Below, in pieces: positions 39,465 to 49,121 of a stretch of 64,000 nucleotides of DNA (its first letter is position 1; each line of letters starts with the position of its first letter). Both the position numbers and the translations under genes were made by a program. Source of the DNA: Deinococcus aerolatus (GTDB lineage Bacteria; Deinococcota; Deinococci; Deinococcales; Deinococcaceae); contig NZ_BMOL01000013.1 of NCBI RefSeq assembly GCF_014647055.1, forward strand, positions 32,877 to 96,876, given 5' to 3'. Below the pieces are notes generated by a model. It searched no databases and had not been told where the DNA came from. It was given only the letters and a program-made list of their open reading frames with translations.

Positions 39465-40781
39465 ATGTTCCGATTTGCCGGCTTTGCCGTTTCGCTGCTG
39501 ATTCTGTTCGCATCCGCTGTCGCGGCCGCACCGGGCCCCGACCGCGCGAGCCTGATCGACCAGTTCTTGCACACCCGGGTCGGCACCGTGTCACTCAAAG
39601 CCTTCAGCGGGCAGGTGCGCGAATTCACGCTGGAAGTGCACCGTATCCAGGCCGAGATTGCACCGGGCATCAAGGTGGAACAGTGGGCCTTTGGCTTTCC
39701 GGGACAGACCCCCAGCGTGCCCGGTCCGGAGATCCGCGTGAAGCAGGGTGACCTTGTGCGGATCACACTGCACAACACCCTCGACCAGCCGCACACTATT
39801 CACCTGCACGGCATCGTGTCGCTCGCACAGCGCATGGACGGACTTGATCCGGTCTTGCCGGGCCAGAGCTTCACCTATGAGTTCGTCGCAACAGATGCCG
39901 GCACCTTCGCGTATCACTGTCACTTCCAGACGAATCTGCACCTCGACATGGGGATGTACGGTGCCTTGATCGTCGAACCAAGTGATTCTGCCAGCGTGAT
40001 CTGGACGAGCGAACACACCCTTATCCTCGACGAGTGGGACAGCCGCCAGGACCCTGAGAATCCGGTGCATCATGTGGTCCCGAATTATTTCCTCGTTAAT
40101 GGCAGAGCCTCGCCACTGATCCCGGACCTGCCAATTCTGCCAGGCGACGTGAGTCTGCTGCGGCTCATCAACATGGGGTACGACGTTCATTCCATGCATC
40201 TGCACGGCGTGACCTTTCTTATCGTTGCTAAAGACGGGCATGATCTGCCCCAACCCTACAAGGCCGACACTCTTCTCATCGGGCCGGGCGAGCGTTATGA
40301 CCTGCTTGTGAAAGGGCGTGACGGCAGATTCGTATTTCATGACCATATCGGGCGGCATGCCACCAACGACGGCGTCTATCCCGGCGGCATTCATTTTATG
40401 GTGGCTGGCGGTCCGGCCCTTGATGAACACGGGCACCCGGATGCGCACGCCGACGACCTGTCGCACGACATGGGAGGCATGGGCGAGAGGACGAACGTGA
40501 CCAGACTGCCGCTTCTGGGCGGCGCAGACACCCCTACCATCCACGCGGCAGGCTTCAAGTTCACGCCGCAACTCCTGAGGGTCAAGCGTGGCACGGCCGT
40601 CACGTGGCATAACAGTGACATCGTGGCGCACAGCATCGTGCTGCGGGATGTGGACGGCAGCACGACGACTTACAGTCTGCCGCGCGGCGGCGACCTGAAC
40701 GTGGTCTTCAGGAGGTCCGGCGTTTATACCTACCATTGTCTGCCTCACCCGTTCATGACCGGCTCCATCACCGTGGAATAA
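39465..40781 (+). CDS. Multicopper oxidase with C-terminal plastocyanin-like domain
   Basis: A secreted 438-aa oxidase with signal peptide (1-22). Domain 1 has HTIHLHG (His110, 113, 115) and HCH (151-153). Domain 2 has HSMHLHG (242-247) and FHDHIGRH (291-298) without the cysteine. Domain 3 has WHNSDIVAHS (His389) and YHCLPHPFM (Cys425, His428, Met431), a full type 1 copper set. It likely oxidises a metal or phenol outside the membrane. ATG at 39465 has GGAGG upstream. Confidence 0.88.
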   Translation: MFRFAGFAVSLLILFASAVAAAPGPDRASLIDQFLHTRVGTVSLKAFSGQVREFTLEVHRIQAEIAPGIKVEQWAFGFPGQTPSVPGPEIRVKQGDLVRITLHNTLDQPHTIHLHGIVSLAQRMDGLDPVLPGQSFTYEFVATDAGTFAYHCHFQTNLHLDMGMYGALIVEPSDSASVIWTSEHTLILDEWDSRQDPENPVHHVVPNYFLVNGRASPLIPDLPILPGDVSLLRLINMGYDVHSMHLHGVTFLIVAKDGHDLPQPYKADTLLIGPGERYDLLVKGRDGRFVFHDHIGRHATNDGVYPGGIHFMVAGGPALDEHGHPDAHADDLSHDMGGMGERTNVTRLPLLGGADTPTIHAAGFKFTPQLLRVKRGTAVTWHNSDIVAHSIVLRDVDGSTTTYSLPRGGDLNVVFRRSGVYTYHCLPHPFMTGSITVE

Positions 40782-40989
40782 GGCGGGCTGAACAGTCGGA
40801 TCAATCGCCTGCACGCCGTGGTCAGCCGTCAGTAAGCACGTTGCCGCTCAAGGGTCATGTGCAACCTGGGTGATGTGAACCCTGCCGGATGCTGCGGAGC
40901 ACATTCGCATCATCCTCCGTTCCAGTCAGGATCAGGACGTCACCATCTCTGTGGACTGTCGTGTGTGAAAAACGTGGCAGTGGTGCAAA

Positions 40990-41262
40990 AGCAGTTGGAC
41001 ATCAAGCCTATTGAGGACTGGAGTCACCGCCTCCAAGCGGCTGGAGCAACTGTTCAGTCTGGTGACTTTGGCCTGGTGGCGCGCGGTCTGGTACCACAAA
41101 AAACCGATCTGGACGGGAGCGGTGACCCAGAGCCGGAGGGCCATGAGACTGGTGCGCTGCGGCTTGGAGCAACTGCGCCATGGGCTGCGGAGGATTCCAG
41201 AAAGGCCCGGAGAAACTCTGCGCGTCTTGATCAGGTCTTTCCCACACTGGGACAGTTAGGAC
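40990..41262 (+). pseudogene. IS4-family transposase C-terminal remnant
   Basis: The frame 41011-41259 reads TASKRLEQLFSLVTLAWWRAVW, then RRAMRLVRCGLEQLRHGL, like the C-terminus of IS4 transposases. A frame change lies near 41015. The DDE core is missing. The next 220 bp up to 41485 show nothing else. Confidence 0.6.
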
Positions 41263-41485
41263 CCCGAGTCGTCAGCTGGTGAGTCCAACCCCCAGGACCT
41301 GTCCGGGTCCGTTCTCCGGCTTCAGGTCAACGGGACCTTTAGAAGCAAGATCTCAACTCCCCAGCACAAGAAGTCCCTGTGAAACTCCCACTCCCAGCCC
41401 CCGGAACGACTTGTCCGGCAGGAACGCCAGCCAGCTTATGAAGCCACATGTGTCCCTGGCGCCACCTGTTGTCAGTTCCCGCTGA

Positions 41486-44179
41486 TTACTCTGGTTCAGG
41501 CACTCTATTGAGCACGGCGCAGGCGGCAGACTCCTGGGCCGTGACACCCAGGTCACGGAAGTGTCCGATGGCTTCCTGTAATGCGGCGCGGGCCTCTTCG
41601 AAGCGCCCCATCAGGCTCAGGATCTCGCCGATCTCTGCCAGTCTACTGGCTGCGGCCAACACGTCGTTGCCCTGACGGGCCAGTTCCCTGGCTTCCCGCT
41701 TCAGGACAAGGGCCATGTTCAGGTTGTGCAACTGCTGATACACCTGTCCCAGGGTACTCGTGACGTTGGCCAGCGTGGTCCGTGCCTCCTGGAGTTGCGG
41801 CTGCTGCGGGGTAAGAAGGGGACGCATGAGCTCACGGGATGCCTGGAGGGCGGCGCGGGCGGACCTGAAATCGTTCCTGAGGACATGGGCGGCCCCCTGT
41901 TTTTCCAACACCCGGCCGTGAATCAGCGGGTCGCCGCTGCGCCGGGCAATGTCGACGGCCTCTTGCAGCGTGGCTCCTGATTCGGGCAGATGAAGTTGTG
42001 CCTGTAATTCTCCCGCCACTGCCAACACGGTCGCCTGCCTTGCCCACAGCCCCACCTGTCGTGCGTACCCTGCTGCCTTCAGATATTGAGCGATGGCCCC
42101 ATGCGGATCCCCCAGCAGCGCATGTTGAATATCCCCCTGTCTCTCACGGAGGACGCCCGCCTGCTCCCAGTCTCCGGCCTGCTCAGCAATCTGTACCGCC
42201 TTGGCCAGCAGGGGCAGATGCGTGGTGGGAAAGCCACAGTTGCGGATGTAGGGTCCGTTCAGCCAGCCGTAGAACAGGGCAGGCAGTTCCTCCGGATACT
42301 GGCGTTGGGCCAGGTCCGCTGCGCCGAGCAGATTCGGCACTTCATGGCTAAGCAGATCTGAATTCCTGCTGTAATGGTCGGCAAACTGACCAACAGCTTT
42401 TAAGACCATATGCGGGTGCAGGGCCTGATGGGTGCAGCTCTCATTCCAGGTCAGTTCGTGCATGCGGTACACCACCGTGTCGGAGCCAGGCTGAATGTAG
42501 CGGGCTGTGAGTCCGTGCTGCATCAGGGTGTACAGCGCAGATTCAGTGTCATCGGCGTCCCGGCGCAGGGCGAGGGCCAGCAGCTCCGGGGTGGTTTGCG
42601 GCGCGAACAGACTGCCCAGGCCCAGATACGCCTCGTAAGCAGGCGAATCCAGCAGCGCCAGACTCTGCTCGATCAGCGCGGCAACCCTCTGTTCTATCAG
42701 GGCAGCGACGCTGCGTCCGTCGCGTTGGCCATGCGGCGCGACGCTCAGCGCAGCCAGCAATTCGCGCGCGCGGGGCGCCCCCTTCTGGAGCAGCGTCACG
42801 GCGGCGAGCCGCAGCGCGTAGGGATGGTCGCCCAGCACGGCGCAAAGGGCGTCCAGGGTGTAGGCATCAGGGAGAGGCAGGTCCGGACCATCCGGGCCTG
42901 ACTGCAGATATCCCCGCATCAGTGCCACTGAATCGTCCCTCGCCAGCCTCTGCAGCGAGACGCGGGGAAGTTGGGGCAGGCGCTGGCGGGACGTGACCAG
43001 CACTGGCATATCAGCAGGCAGATGTTCCAGCAATGAGTGCAGGGAGTAGCTGCTGGCCGCGTTATCCAAGACAATCAGGCGGACCTGCTGGTGGCGCAGC
43101 GAGGCAGCCAGCTCCGCGTCAGTCGTGGATGGCTGCAGGCCCAGCGCTTCTTGCAGCGCAGCCAACACGACCTCGGGCACGTCGGCATTCAGCTCCAGCC
43201 ACAGCACGCGGGCCGCCTCAGCTGTCTCAAGTGTCTGGATGACCACAGCCCACGCCAGCCGGGATTTGCCGATTCCCGGCAGACCCTGAAGCAGGGCGCG
43301 GTTGTGGGTGCCCAGCTGCGCCGTGACGGCCACCAGATCCTCGCGTCTGCCGCACAGGGGCCCATTTGCCAGCACGGGCAGGTCAGCTGTCGTCAATACC
43401 CGGGCGCGGTTGTGTCTGCCGCTCGTTGCGCCGATCCCGAGTTCCAGATGGCGCAGCAGGGCCAGGGTTTCGGGCTGGGGCAGGGTGTCCAGCTCACGCT
43501 TCAAGATCACGCGGCAGGCCTCAAACACCTCCAGCGCCTCGGCCATCTGTCCGGCGGCGTGTTCCAGGGTCATCAGGGCGCGGTAACCCCGTTCGTCCAG
43601 GGGATCAACTTCCAGTGTCCTCCGCAGGTATTCACGGGCCTGCTCACGCTCGCCCCGTCCTTGCAGGTCGTGGGCGTAGGACAGCAGGGCGTTGAGGTGG
43701 GCCCGGTCAAGTGCTGCCTGCTGACCCTCGAGCCATTCCTCAAATTCCGTGCTGGCCCCGCTGAACAGGCCGCCTAGCAGTGGTCTGCGGGGCCACAACA
43801 GCGCGAGCGCCGGGGCGTAGTCCTGACGGCCAAGATGATGCCAGACCTCATCCAGATCGCTGTAGGCAGAAACGGCCACGCTTGAACCATGTGCCAGCCA
43901 TTCGTCGGCGCCTGGGAGCGTCCGCAGGGTGTAGAGCGCCTGACGAACGTGCGCCGCGCCGCGACCCGGCCAGAACGTGCAGGCCAGGGCCTGACGTGGC
44001 GTGGGCCCCTGCAGATGCAGGTAGGCCAGCAGGCTCAGCAATCGCGGCGCGGTCAGCCCTAGCGGACGGCCCTTCCAGGCGGGCAGTACCTCACCCAGCA
44101 CCCGCAGGGTCAAGCCGTTGCTTGCCGCTGGATAGGAATGAGAGGAGGACTCAGGTGCGGTACGCCTGGGAGGAGTCAT
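41486..44179 (-). CDS. SARP/STAND-like regulator (BTAD + NB-ARC + TPR)
   Basis: A large 897-aa regulator. The N-terminus (22-105) looks like a winged-helix response-type domain; residues 108-245 form a BTAD-like helical repeat (DERGYRALMTLEHAAGQMAEALEVFEACR). A P-loop GLPGIGKSR lies at 299-307, with a Walker B-like LIVLDNAA further on. The C-terminal 300 residues are TPR repeats. This is the AfsR/MalT type of signal-transducing ATPase, which senses a ligand or partner protein. It is divergent from two small secreted proteins. Confidence 0.82.
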   Translation of the reverse strand: MTPPRRTAPESSSHSYPAASNGLTLRVLGEVLPAWKGRPLGLTAPRLLSLLAYLHLQGPTPRQALACTFWPGRGAAHVRQALYTLRTLPGADEWLAHGSSVAVSAYSDLDEVWHHLGRQDYAPALALLWPRRPLLGGLFSGASTEFEEWLEGQQAALDRAHLNALLSYAHDLQGRGEREQAREYLRRTLEVDPLDERGYRALMTLEHAAGQMAEALEVFEACRVILKRELDTLPQPETLALLRHLELGIGATSGRHNRARVLTTADLPVLANGPLCGRREDLVAVTAQLGTHNRALLQGLPGIGKSRLAWAVVIQTLETAEAARVLWLELNADVPEVVLAALQEALGLQPSTTDAELAASLRHQQVRLIVLDNAASSYSLHSLLEHLPADMPVLVTSRQRLPQLPRVSLQRLARDDSVALMRGYLQSGPDGPDLPLPDAYTLDALCAVLGDHPYALRLAAVTLLQKGAPRARELLAALSVAPHGQRDGRSVAALIEQRVAALIEQSLALLDSPAYEAYLGLGSLFAPQTTPELLALALRRDADDTESALYTLMQHGLTARYIQPGSDTVVYRMHELTWNESCTHQALHPHMVLKAVGQFADHYSRNSDLLSHEVPNLLGAADLAQRQYPEELPALFYGWLNGPYIRNCGFPTTHLPLLAKAVQIAEQAGDWEQAGVLRERQGDIQHALLGDPHGAIAQYLKAAGYARQVGLWARQATVLAVAGELQAQLHLPESGATLQEAVDIARRSGDPLIHGRVLEKQGAAHVLRNDFRSARAALQASRELMRPLLTPQQPQLQEARTTLANVTSTLGQVYQQLHNLNMALVLKREARELARQGNDVLAAASRLAEIGEILSLMGRFEEARAALQEAIGHFRDLGVTAQESAACAVLNRVPEPE

Positions 44180-44520
44180 GCACGTTCAACCGCCTTCTGG
44201 TTCTTTTCTGCGGACCTCAGGAATATGAAAGTCACGGCCGGAGAGGACAGGCGCGCGGGATAACTGACCGCCGCGTCAACTGATGATCCTAATGCTACTC
44301 CCTCCGCCCGCCCTGAGAGGAGATCCCATGACGCCGCCTTGACGGGGCAGCCTTTAACCTCGCTTTAGAACTGCAGAAGGCACATGGGCACTTCAATGGT
44401 TATCCAGTCGTCTCCGCTGTTCGGGCCGCGCGACTTCGTGTTCACAGGACCAGCACTCAGGTCCGCCGCATCTGGCGGGACGTGACTTCAGATTGTTTGT
44501 CGAAACTGAGGAGGCGTGGA
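44180..44520. other. Divergent intergenic region of the STAND regulator
   Basis: 341 bp between the regulator and the secreted-protein genes. It must hold both promoters. No gene and no strong inverted repeat was seen. Confidence 0.4.
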
Positions 44521-44970
44521 ATGACAGAGCCCAGACGAGTGATCCACCTATCCCTATGGGCTGCCGTACTGTGCGCTGCCCTTGCGGGGACTGGGAACGG
44601 CCAGGCGCGCGCAAGCTCCGGCACATTGTGGACGATAAACCAGTACGACACCAGTCAATCGTCCGCTCAGGCCGTACTGACCGCGGCAGCGCCCACCCTG
44701 GAACTGGTGTTGTCTCCATTCAACCTCCAGGCTGTAGACACCGCGACGTTCTCGGTTAACCAGAGCGCCATGAATGCGCAGCTGGCGGCGAGCGGCCTGA
44801 ACAAAACCGGACGCGCTTTCGTGGAGGGGCAGCAGATTGACACCTGGTACTCGGCGGTGGAAGACCGCAGCGTGGTCTGCGTGGCCTGGGCCGAGGGCGA
44901 ACGCCACAGCCAGTTGGCCTACGTCATGCAGGGCAAGATCCGTCGCTCAGATGTTATGTCGCTGCCTTGA
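44521..44970 (+). CDS. Secreted protein of unknown function
   Basis: A 149-aa protein with a signal peptide ending near ARAS (residue about 31). The mature part is short and mixed alpha/beta (VLTAAAPTLELVLSPFNLQAVDTATFSVNQ). A single Cys (near VVCVAW) is present. GAGGAGG lies 6 nt before the ATG. It is 69 bp upstream of another secreted gene and probably in an operon with it. Confidence 0.65.
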   Translation: MTEPRRVIHLSLWAAVLCAALAGTGNGQARASSGTLWTINQYDTSQSSAQAVLTAAAPTLELVLSPFNLQAVDTATFSVNQSAMNAQLAASGLNKTGRAFVEGQQIDTWYSAVEDRSVVCVAWAEGERHSQLAYVMQGKIRRSDVMSLP

Positions 44971-45039
44971 GCGGCCACAGTCCGCAGTCTGTCCACCAAC
45001 ATTTCTCCGTTCTCATTCTGTCCGGCAAGGAGCCCCGCA

Positions 45040-45456
45040 ATGAAAAAAATCCTGACCATGCTGTTGACCCTGACCGCCATGAGTGGAATGAACACGAGCT
45101 TCGCTGAATCGGTACCGTGGGCCGTCGTGGTGGCCAATACCAGGGGCGCCGATACGTTGACCTACGATCATCTGAGCACCGAATGCGCCTGGCAGGGACT
45201 GGCACTGCCCGATGATGTGCTGACGGCGCTGGGCGATCCCCGGCAGATCGTTGTCAAGGTGGGTGACCTGCCCGAGAACGTGAAAGTCAGCGTGCGCCCC
45301 GGACGGACAGACGGCGTGGTCGGTTTAAAAATCACGCGCACGGACAAGTCACAGGCGGTTCGGCAGATGGGCCGCATCATCCTGACCAATCCCGCCACGG
45401 GCTACAGCTACACCGTGCAGGCGATGGTTGTGGGGATGGAAGTGGCCGCAAACTAA
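45040..45456 (+). CDS. Secreted protein of unknown function
   Basis: A 138-aa protein with a clear signal peptide (MKKILTMLLTLTAMSGMNTSFAES). The mature domain is predicted all-beta with an LPENVKVSVRPGRTDG block and ends in TNPATGYSYTVQAMVVGMEV. I do not recognise the family. GGAG lies upstream of the ATG. A strong hairpin follows the gene. Confidence 0.65.
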   Translation: MKKILTMLLTLTAMSGMNTSFAESVPWAVVVANTRGADTLTYDHLSTECAWQGLALPDDVLTALGDPRQIVVKVGDLPENVKVSVRPGRTDGVVGLKITRTDKSQAVRQMGRIILTNPATGYSYTVQAMVVGMEVAAN

Positions 45457-45464
45457 CGTCACAG

Positions 45465-45509
45465 CGGGCCGGACCTCTTTTCATCTGGGCAGGAGAGAGG
45501 TCCGGCCCG
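45465..45509. terminator. Bidirectional terminator hairpin
   Basis: 14-bp perfect stem (CGGGCCGGACCTCT and its complement) around a 17-nt loop, between the convergent ends of the secreted-protein gene and nagA. A T4 run (45478-45481) begins at the last base of the left arm. Confidence 0.65.
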
Positions 45510-45536
45510 TGGTGTGAAACCACCGGACCAGACCCG

Positions 45537-46670
45537 CTACCGGCCGTTTACCCTCTGTCCTCCCACATACACCTCCAGCACGTTCAGGGTGTCATCCAGC
45601 ACCACCAGATCGGCGCGTCGCCCCGGCTCCAGCACGCCCCGGTCAGCCAGTCCCAGCGAGCGGGCAGGTGTCTCGCTCAGCATGCGGCTGGCGGAGTCAA
45701 GTGAAATGCCCGCCTGAACTGCGTTCTTCAGGGCCACGTCCATCGTCAGCAGGCTTCCGGCCAGTGAGCCTCCCTCCAGCGAGGCGCGGCTACCTTCGAC
45801 GATCACGCGCTGACCGCCCAGTTCGCTGATGCCGTCGCCCAGACCGGCGGCGCGCATGGCGTCGGTGATCAGGGTGACGCGGTGCGAGGCGGCGCAGGCC
45901 AGCCGGAAGCTGGTGGGATGAACGTGAACGTTGTCCAGAATGATTTCCAGGTAGGCGTGGGCGTCGGCCATTAGCGCGGCGGGGGGGCCGGGCACGCGGC
46001 CCTCGATGCCGCCCATCGCGTTGAATAGATGCGTGGCGCAGGTGGTGGCCCCCGCCGCGTCCAGGGCGTCCAGAAAGGCGGTCACGGTCTCGGCGTCGGC
46101 CCGGGTGTGGCCCACGCCGATGCGGACGCCTGCGCGCGCCAGGGCCAGCGAGGCGTCCAGCGCCCCTGGCAGTTCCGGAGCGATGGTCACGGCCCGCACC
46201 ACGTTCAGCGCCAGCACCTCCGCGATCCGCTCGGGGGTCGGCGCGAGCGTGTTCGGCGGCTGGGCACCCAGCCGCTCCGGACTGATGAACGGCCCTTCCA
46301 GATGGGCCCCGACGATGTCCGCGCCCCCCGGGACGCCGCCGTCGTCCATGACTTTCCGGATGCCGTGCAAGGCGGCCAGCACGTTCTCCCAGGGATTGGT
46401 GATGGTGGTGGGCAGCAGCGTGGTGGTGCCGTGCGCGGCGTGGAACCTGGCCAGCGTCCGCACGGCCTGCGGGCCATCCATCGTATCCGCGCCGCCGCCA
46501 CCGTGAACGTGCGCGTCGACAAATCCGGGCAGGATCAGCCGGTCCGTGGGCGCGCCCGCATCAGGCATGATGGCCATGATCTGACGGTCAAAGTCCAGTC
46601 GAGCAGGAACGAAGCGTCCAGTGGGCAGCAGCACTTGTCCGGTCAACGTCTGGTTCAGTGAAGAGGTCAT
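45537..46670 (-). CDS. nagA: N-acetylglucosamine-6-phosphate deacetylase
   Basis: A 377-aa amidohydrolase. Metal and active-site motifs are DAHVHGGGG, HLEGPFIS, VGHTRA, ATHLFNAM and ITDAM, all standard for NagA. It removes acetate from GlcNAc-6-P in amino-sugar recycling. ATG at 46670 is chosen because upstream codons run through a long GC hairpin. The ROK kinase two genes away could supply its substrate. Confidence 0.92.
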   Translation of the reverse strand: MTSSLNQTLTGQVLLPTGRFVPARLDFDRQIMAIMPDAGAPTDRLILPGFVDAHVHGGGGADTMDGPQAVRTLARFHAAHGTTTLLPTTITNPWENVLAALHGIRKVMDDGGVPGGADIVGAHLEGPFISPERLGAQPPNTLAPTPERIAEVLALNVVRAVTIAPELPGALDASLALARAGVRIGVGHTRADAETVTAFLDALDAAGATTCATHLFNAMGGIEGRVPGPPAALMADAHAYLEIILDNVHVHPTSFRLACAASHRVTLITDAMRAAGLGDGISELGGQRVIVEGSRASLEGGSLAGSLLTMDVALKNAVQAGISLDSASRMLSETPARSLGLADRGVLEPGRRADLVVLDDTLNVLEVYVGGQRVNGR

Positions 46671-46718
46671 CGGGTGGCTCCAGGAGCGCGGCTGCCGCGT
46701 GTGGGATGAGGGCCGGGG

Positions 46719-46770
46719 CGGGCCGGACGTGCCGTCACGTCGGCCCGGCCATAAAAACAGACCGAGCCTA
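46719..46770 (-). promoter_or_regulatory. nagA promoter and leader hairpin
   Basis: A -10 box TAGGCT (46765-46770) lies about 95 nt before nagA, with a TGGACG-like -35. The leader between holds a 12-bp imperfect stem (46719-46747; arms CGGGCC and GGCCCG around an ACGTG step). It could regulate translation or transcription. Confidence 0.4.
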
Positions 46771-46833
46771 GCATCTGCCACGCGCCGTCCACAGCGGGCG
46801 GTAGGGCTGAACATGGGCCGCACCCAGATTGCT

Positions 46834-47880
46834 TCAGGGGCGCGCGGCGGCCAGCCCCTCGCGGACCCTGGGGGCCACCTGGGTGCCCAGCAGTTCGATG
46901 CCGCGCAGCATGTCCTGGTGGGGCAACAGCACGTTGGTCATCTGGAAGGTCAGACGCGAAAGGCCGCCCAGCGCCCCGTTGACGTAAGCGACTTTCTGCG
47001 CCACGGTCTGCGCGTCGCCGATCAGGTACGCGCCGGTCGGCCCACACGCCGCGTCGAACTGCTCACGCGTGGGCGGCCGCCAGCCCCGCTCCTGGCCGAG
47101 GGCCGAGAACAGCCGCTGGTGGCCTGGCCAGAAGGCGTCTCTGGCCGCCTCAGGGGTCTCGCCCACGAAGCCGAAGGCGTGGACACCCACCTGCAGCTGT
47201 TCGGGGGCGAAACCGGCCTGCTGCCCGGCGCGGCGGTACAGGTCGATCAGGGGCCGGAACTGCCGGAAGTCGCCGCCGATGATCGCCACCATCAGCGGCA
47301 GCCCCAGCGTGCCCGCCCGGACGAATGAGGCGGGGGTGCCGCCCGCACCCAGCCAGACGGGCAGCTTCGCCTGCAATGGGCGGGGGTAGATGCCCTGTCC
47401 GGTCAGTGCGGGGCGGTGCTGCCCGGACCAGTGGACGTTGGGCGTGTCCCTGATCTGGAGCAGCAGTTCCAGTTTCTCGGCAAACAGCGCGTCGTAGTCT
47501 TCCAGCGCCAGACCAAACAGCGGGTAGGCCTCCACAAAGGAGCCCCGGCCCACCACCAGCTCGGCCCGCCCGCGCGACAGCAGGTCCAGCGTCGCGAACT
47601 CCTGAAAGACCCGCACCGGATCACTGGCGCTCAGGACGGTCACGGCGCTGGTCAGACGGATGCGCTGCGTTCTGGCCGCCGCCGCCGCCAGGATCAGGGC
47701 AGGCGCGGAATCCAGGTATTCGGGGCGGTGGTGTTCACCAATGCCGAAAACGTCGATTCCGGCGCGGTCCGCCGTCTCGATCTCTTCAAGCAGGTTGTTC
47801 AGGCGGTCCGTGGCGGCCAGCGTCTCGCCGGTCTGGGGGTCCGAAACCACGGCGGCAAAGCTGTCAATTCCGATCTGCAT
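46834..47880 (-). CDS. LLM class flavin-dependent oxidoreductase
   Basis: A 348-aa bacterial luciferase-like monooxygenase (TIM-barrel; GIGEHHRPEYLDSAP, LSRGRAELVVGRGSF, YPRPLQAKLPVWLGAGGTPAS). It uses reduced FMN to oxidise an unknown substrate. ATG at 47880 is the family start. It lies between nagA and the divergent ROK gene with a 146-bp spacer on the promoter side. Confidence 0.9.
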   Translation of the reverse strand: MQIGIDSFAAVVSDPQTGETLAATDRLNNLLEEIETADRAGIDVFGIGEHHRPEYLDSAPALILAAAAARTQRIRLTSAVTVLSASDPVRVFQEFATLDLLSRGRAELVVGRGSFVEAYPLFGLALEDYDALFAEKLELLLQIRDTPNVHWSGQHRPALTGQGIYPRPLQAKLPVWLGAGGTPASFVRAGTLGLPLMVAIIGGDFRQFRPLIDLYRRAGQQAGFAPEQLQVGVHAFGFVGETPEAARDAFWPGHQRLFSALGQERGWRPPTREQFDAACGPTGAYLIGDAQTVAQKVAYVNGALGGLSRLTFQMTNVLLPHQDMLRGIELLGTQVAPRVREGLAAARP

Positions 47881-48026
47881 GGGGCGCGCTCCTGTTGGGA
47901 AAGTGGGGCATTCAGCAGAGACTTCCGCCGAATGGGGTGACTCCAGCATACTGTGTTTTGCAAAGGGGTTTGCCCAATTCGTAGACGACGCGGTGCAGCT
48001 TCCGGGCCGCCGTGCTGTAATTCCTC

Positions 48027-48926
48027 ATGCCCACTGCCTCTGCCCTGCTGGCCCTTGACATCGGCGGAACGTCCATGCGCGCCGCGCTGATGGAAGGGGG
48101 GCGCATCACCCGGCGCGCCGAGGTCCGCACGCCCAAACCCAGCGTGCCGGACGCGGTGATCGGCGCGGCCCTGGCCCTGGCCGCGCCTTTTGCCGCGTCC
48201 GCCGCCGCCGTGGGCGTCGCCTGCGCGGGGGCGGTGGCCGCCGGGAACGTGACCGCCACCGCCACGCATACCTTTCCTGGCTGGACCGATATTCCGCTGG
48301 CCCAGAGAATCGGGGCGGGGCTGACCCTGCGCTGCACGGCGCTGAACGATGCCCGCGCCGCCGCCTGGGGTGAATTCGCGGCGGGCACTGGACAGGGGGC
48401 CAGCGAATTCATGTTCGTCACCGTCAGCACCGGGGTGGGGGCCGGCCTGGTGCTGGGCGGGCGGCTGCACCTGGCCGGCAACGGTCTGGATGCCGAGCTG
48501 GGCTTTGTGAGCGTGCCTGCGCTGTGGAGGCGTGGGGTGGGGGTGGCCCCGCTGGGTGAACTGGGCCCGCTGGAATTTGAGACGAGCGGCACGGCGCTGG
48601 GCGCCCAGGCGCTGGCGCTGGGTCTGGCCGACACACGCGCGCTGGCCGACGCTGCGGAGACTGGGCATGCGCCGGCCGACGAGGCCTACCGCCGGTCTGC
48701 CGCGCTGATCGCCTGGAAAATAGCGGATGTGGCGGCGCTGCTGGGGGTGACGCGTGTGGCGCTGGGCGGCAGCGTGGGCCTGCGGACCGGGTACCTGGAG
48801 CGGGTGCGTGACAGCCTGGAACACTTCCCGGCGCGCTATCAATCTGAGGTCGTTCACGCCGAGCTGGGCGCGGACGCCGGATTGATCGGGGCGGGATTGT
48901 GGGCGGGGAACGCGGAGCAGACCTAG
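48027..48926 (+). CDS. ROK-family sugar kinase
   Basis: A 299-aa ROK protein without an N-terminal HTH, so a kinase and not a repressor. The phosphate loop is DIGGTSMRAAL and the sugar glutamate is in AELGFVSVP. The usual zinc motif CxCGxxGCxE is replaced by a cysteine-free stretch (LWRRGVGVAPLGELGPLEFE). Substrate may be glucose, GlcNAc or ManNAc; nagA nearby favours an amino sugar. Confidence 0.82.
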   Translation: MPTASALLALDIGGTSMRAALMEGGRITRRAEVRTPKPSVPDAVIGAALALAAPFAASAAAVGVACAGAVAAGNVTATATHTFPGWTDIPLAQRIGAGLTLRCTALNDARAAAWGEFAAGTGQGASEFMFVTVSTGVGAGLVLGGRLHLAGNGLDAELGFVSVPALWRRGVGVAPLGELGPLEFETSGTALGAQALALGLADTRALADAAETGHAPADEAYRRSAALIAWKIADVAALLGVTRVALGGSVGLRTGYLERVRDSLEHFPARYQSEVVHAELGADAGLIGAGLWAGNAEQT

Positions 48927-49121
48927 GCCACCGCCTATACTCCGGGCCATGACCAGCGGCCGTCTGCATCCCTGGCGCCGCTCCGGGGCCAACGCCATTG
49001 CCCACGCGCTGCGGGCATGGTGGCGCGCCAGGCTGGGCCGCCCGCTGGGAACATAAAACCGTCGCCTTTGTGTGTCCCTGTGTCTGGGGGCAGCCCCTCA
49101 TCTCTTCTGCGAGGTTCCACC

